Assembly (NCBI RefSeq): GCF_001894985.1 | Contig: NZ_BCXG01000003.1 | Span: 269,207-333,206, forward strand | From: Rhodococcus tukisamuensis NBRC 100609 | Lineage (GTDB): Bacteria > Actinomycetota > Actinomycetes > Mycobacteriales > Mycobacteriaceae | DNA: 64,000 nt | Reading direction: 5' to 3' | Shown here: one piece after another, positions 61,802-64,000 of the stretch | Position numbering within the stretch: position 1 is the first letter of the stretch | Layout of the letters: every line of letters starts with the position of its first letter | Notes under the pieces: model-generated | The model's input: the letters and a program-made list of their open reading frames with translations, nothing else | Database searches by the model: none | Told to the model about the DNA's origin: nothing | Position numbers and translations under genes: made by a program

Positions 61802-62785
61802 TCAGGGGTGGAACACCATCCGTCCGATGCTCTTGCCCTCGCCAAGCTTGGCAAGGCCTTCCGCGACGTCGTCGAAAGACAACCGCTCCGAGATCAGCGG
61901 CTTGATCTCACCCGCGTCCGCCATCCTGGTCAGCTCGGCGTGGCAGTCGTAGATCGCCTGCTGGTTGTATCGCTTGTACAACCCCCAGTGCAGTCCGATG
62001 ATCGAGTAGTTCTTGATCAGTGCGTGGTTGAGTCCCGGCGTCGGGATGGTGCCGCCGGCGAAGCCGATCACCAGGATCCGGCCCTCGAAGGCGATGCACT
62101 TGGTCGACTTCATGTAGGCATCGCCGCCGACCGGGTCGTAGACGACGTCGACCCCGCGGCCGTTGGTGAACTCGTTGACGACCTCCACGAAGTCTTCGCT
62201 TCGACGGTCGATCACCAGATCCGCGCCCAGCTGCCGGCAGTAGTCGGCCTTCTCCTGTCCGCCGACGACACCGATGACCGTCGCGCCCGCCGCCTTGCCG
62301 AGTTGGACCGCAGTGCTGCCCACACCGCCGGCCGCGGCGTGCACGAGAAGTGTCTCTCCCGGCTTGATCTGGGTGCGCCGATGCAGGGCAAACCAGCTCG
62401 TCTGGTAGCCGATGCTCAGCGCCGACGCCTCTGCGTCGTCCAGCGAGGACGGGGCGGGGTACGCGTTCTCCTCGGCCATCACCGTCAGTTCGGCGAAGGC
62501 TCCGGCGGGCAGCTCCGGATTGCCGACCACCCGATCGCCGACCTCAAACCGCGTCACGCCCGCGCCGACCGCGACCACCTCGCCACACAGCTCGACCCCG
62601 GGCGTGAACGGCAGCGGGGGCTTGATCTGGTACTCGCCTCGACAGAGCAGCACGTCGGGGAAGTTTGCCGGGGCGGCGAGCACCTTCACCAGCAGTTGCC
62701 CGGGGCCCGCTGTCGGGTCGACGACCTCCTCGAACCGCAAGACGTCGCGGGGTTCACCAAGCTCGTTGACGCGCCATGCCTTCAT
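61802..62785 (-). CDS. NADPH:quinone oxidoreductase (zinc-independent MDR)
   Basis: A 327-residue medium-chain dehydrogenase/reductase without the structural-zinc Cys set. It has LLVKVLAAPANFPDVLLCRGEYQ, PFTPGVELCGEVVAVGAGV, LLVHAAAGGVGSTAVQLGKAAGA (NADPH motif) and VDVVYDPVGGDAYMKS. This is the QOR/zeta-crystallin family, reducing quinones or acting as an enoyl reductase. ATG 62785 is used. It lies 52 bases after the phosphotransferase gene on the same strand and may be part of the ACAD-APH operon. Confidence 0.9.
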   Translation of the reverse strand: MKAWRVNELGEPRDVLRFEEVVDPTAGPGQLLVKVLAAPANFPDVLLCRGEYQIKPPLPFTPGVELCGEVVAVGAGVTRFEVGDRVVGNPELPAGAFAELTVMAEENAYPAPSSLDDAEASALSIGYQTSWFALHRRTQIKPGETLLVHAAAGGVGSTAVQLGKAAGATVIGVVGGQEKADYCRQLGADLVIDRRSEDFVEVVNEFTNGRGVDVVYDPVGGDAYMKSTKCIAFEGRILVIGFAGGTIPTPGLNHALIKNYSIIGLHWGLYKRYNQQAIYDCHAELTRMADAGEIKPLISERLSFDDVAEGLAKLGEGKSIGRMVFHP

Positions 62786-62837
62786 GGTTTCCTGCCCTTC
62801 TCTTGAAAGTTGGTGTGCACCGGTTCTGTCGGTGCGC

Positions 62838-63881
62838 TCAGATTCCTGCCTCGTCGGCCACCTGCAGGGCCGTTCGGATCAGTGCGTCGATCTGCTCCAC
62901 CGTCGGGGTCCCGCCCGCGGCCCTGTTCTGCGGCTCGTCCAGCGCCCGGCGCATGACACCCTCGGCGATGACCGCGACCTTCCACAGCCCCAACGTGTGC
63001 CAGTACTTGAGCGCGGCGGGGTCCCGGCCGGTCTCCTCGAGATAGACCCTGGCCAGCTCCTCGCGGGTCGGGAACCCGTCGAGGGCGGTCGGCGCGGGCT
63101 CGCCGGTACCGGCATCACCGGCTTCCGTCCAGTACGCGAGCATGCTGCCCATGTCCGCCAAGGGATCGCCGAGAGTGGACAGCTCCCAGTCCAGGGCCGC
63201 GACGACCTCCCCCGTCTCGTGCGACGCGATGACGTTGCGGACATGAAAGTCGCCATGCACCAACGACAGCTCATGTTGCTCGGGTGTGGCCGCGACCAGC
63301 CGTGCTGTCAACGAGTCCAGGTCCGGGAGCTCCCGGGTCTTCGACTCCTCCCACTGCCTGCTCCACCGCTTGAGCTGCCGCCGCGCGTACGGCTTGTGGC
63401 TGGCCAGGTCGTCCAGCCCAACCCGCTTCACGTCCACCGCATGGATCTCGGCCAAGGTCCTCGGCAGTGCCAGACCGATCTCGCGACGACGGGCCGGCGT
63501 CAACGATTCGGCGACGGACATCCTGTCGACCACCACTCCGTCGACGAACTCCATCAACAGCAACGGGGCATCGGTGAACCGCGGGTCGTGGGTGAGCCCG
63601 AAGACCCGCGGTGTCGGGACCGCGGTGTCGCCGAGCGCGGCAAGAATGCGAGCCTCTCGCGCCACGTCGTGCGCCGACGCCAGCAGCTGCCCCAGCGGCG
63701 GCCGACGCAGCACCCACTTGCGACCGCCCTCGTCGACGACCAGGTACGTCAGGTTCGACTGGCCGAGCCCGATCCGGTCGAAACGCAGCGTCCCGGTGAA
63801 CTCGACGCCGAGCGAGCCCATCCATGCCGTCACCGCATCACGGTCCACCCCCGGAGTCGGGGCCGCCACCAGGCTAGACAC
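62838..63881 (-). CDS. APH-like phosphotransferase family protein
   Basis: A 347-residue protein-kinase-fold protein. LGQSNLTYLVVDEGGRKWVL is the glycine-loop region with the Lys strand RRPPLG, and the Brenner motif is LSLVHGDFHVRNVI, followed by ALDWELSTLGDPLADMG with the metal-binding Asp. Actinobacterial members (for example FadE36 of M. tuberculosis) pair with acyl-CoA dehydrogenases. The same two domains are fused in vertebrate ACAD10/ACAD11, which process 4-hydroxy fatty acyl-CoAs by phosphorylation. GTG 63881 lies inside the dehydrogenase gene's end, with GGGAG eight bases upstream. Confidence 0.9.
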   Translation of the reverse strand: MSSLVAAPTPGVDRDAVTAWMGSLGVEFTGTLRFDRIGLGQSNLTYLVVDEGGRKWVLRRPPLGQLLASAHDVAREARILAALGDTAVPTPRVFGLTHDPRFTDAPLLLMEFVDGVVVDRMSVAESLTPARRREIGLALPRTLAEIHAVDVKRVGLDDLASHKPYARRQLKRWSRQWEESKTRELPDLDSLTARLVAATPEQHELSLVHGDFHVRNVIASHETGEVVAALDWELSTLGDPLADMGSMLAYWTEAGDAGTGEPAPTALDGFPTREELARVYLEETGRDPAALKYWHTLGLWKVAVIAEGVMRRALDEPQNRAAGGTPTVEQIDALIRTALQVADEAGI

Positions 63882-64000
63882 CGACCGGACTCCCGTTGTG
63901 CACGGCCGGCGTGGGGACACGGTCGCGGTACTTGCGCAGTTCCTGCCTGGCGATCGTGCGCTTGTGCACCTCGTCCGGACCGTCCGCGAGCCGAAGGGCA
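63874..64000 (-). CDS. Acyl-CoA dehydrogenase, C-terminal end (partial)
   Basis: The gene enters from the right edge; the last 42 residues are visible, ALRLADGPDEVHKRTIARQE, LRKYRDRVP and a short tail, then TAG. LADGPDEVHxxxIAxxEL is the C-terminal signature of ACAD10/11-type acyl-CoA dehydrogenases. It overlaps the phosphotransferase gene by eight bases, so the pair is co-translated. The rest cannot be assessed. Confidence 0.87.
   Translation of the reverse strand, partial: ALRLADGPDEVHKRTIARQELRKYRDRVPTPAVHNGSPVGV

Overview
The window is high-GC actinobacterial chromosome. It encodes a mycolyltransferase/antigen 85-type esterase, several KstD/KshA/HsaA/FadA5-type steroid enzymes, F420-dependent (LLM-type) oxidoreductases and a CYP116B2 (P450RhF)-like protein. 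GTG/TTG starts, GTGA/ATGA gene overlaps and likely leaderless starts are common. Together these point to Rhodococcus or a close mycolic-acid relative. I found no rRNA, tRNA, CRISPR array or insertion sequence. About 62 genes are supported; both window ends cut a gene (a ChsH2-like hydratase on the left, an acyl-CoA dehydrogenase on the right).

Layout. 1-1.7 kb: a FadE29/ChsE2-like dehydrogenase overlapping a ChsH2-like hydratase gene. 1.8-7.2 kb: a SnoaL protein, AzlCD exporter with divergent XRE-cupin regulator, HxlR regulator divergent from a DHA2 efflux pump plus thioesterase, and a DUF1992 protein. 7.2-14 kb: two LLM oxidoreductases, two FadD-type acyl-CoA ligases, two SnoaL-like proteins, and an internally deleted Old-Yellow-Enzyme remnant. 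14-19.8 kb: two paralogous small secreted proteins, a 950-residue GlcD-GlcF-type FAD/Fe-S fusion, and a short degenerate copy of its 5' end left by a tandem duplication of about 1.02 kb. 19.9-29.5 kb: steroid-type block, with SDR, thioesterase, MaoC hydratase, Ltp1-like thiolase, double-domain FadE, FadA5-like thiolase, a KstR-like TetR regulator and divergent kstD. 29.6-35 kb: homogentisate operon hmgA-unknown-fahA-scoA-scoB with a MarR regulator and two matching MarR-type sites. 35.3-50.1 kb: an accessory catabolic island bounded by IclR genes, with a self-sufficient P450, three MHS-type transporters, two SDRs, two SnoaL-like proteins, a KstD/fumarate-reductase-type flavoprotein and an MhpA-type flavin hydroxylase. 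50.2-64 kb: LysR with divergent FadE10 orthologue, HsaA-like monooxygenase divergent from kshA with a small Cys-motif protein and an SDR, VOC protein, mycolyltransferase-like esterase, flavodoxin-type reductase, alpha/beta hydrolase, MFS transporter, quinone oxidoreductase, and an aminoglycoside-phosphotransferase-like kinase overlapping an acyl-CoA dehydrogenase.

How it fits together: FadE, MaoC/ChsH, SDR, Ltp and FadA5-like enzymes supply a side-chain beta-oxidation set. KstD (delta-1 dehydrogenation), KshA (9-alpha hydroxylation) and HsaA-like (A-ring 4-hydroxylation) supply ring-opening chemistry. The homogentisate operon converts a central aromatic intermediate to fumarate and acetoacetyl-CoA. 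The P450 island looks like a separate inducible pathway whose substrate I cannot name from sequence. Family assignments are from recognised motifs and remembered family sequences, not from database searches.
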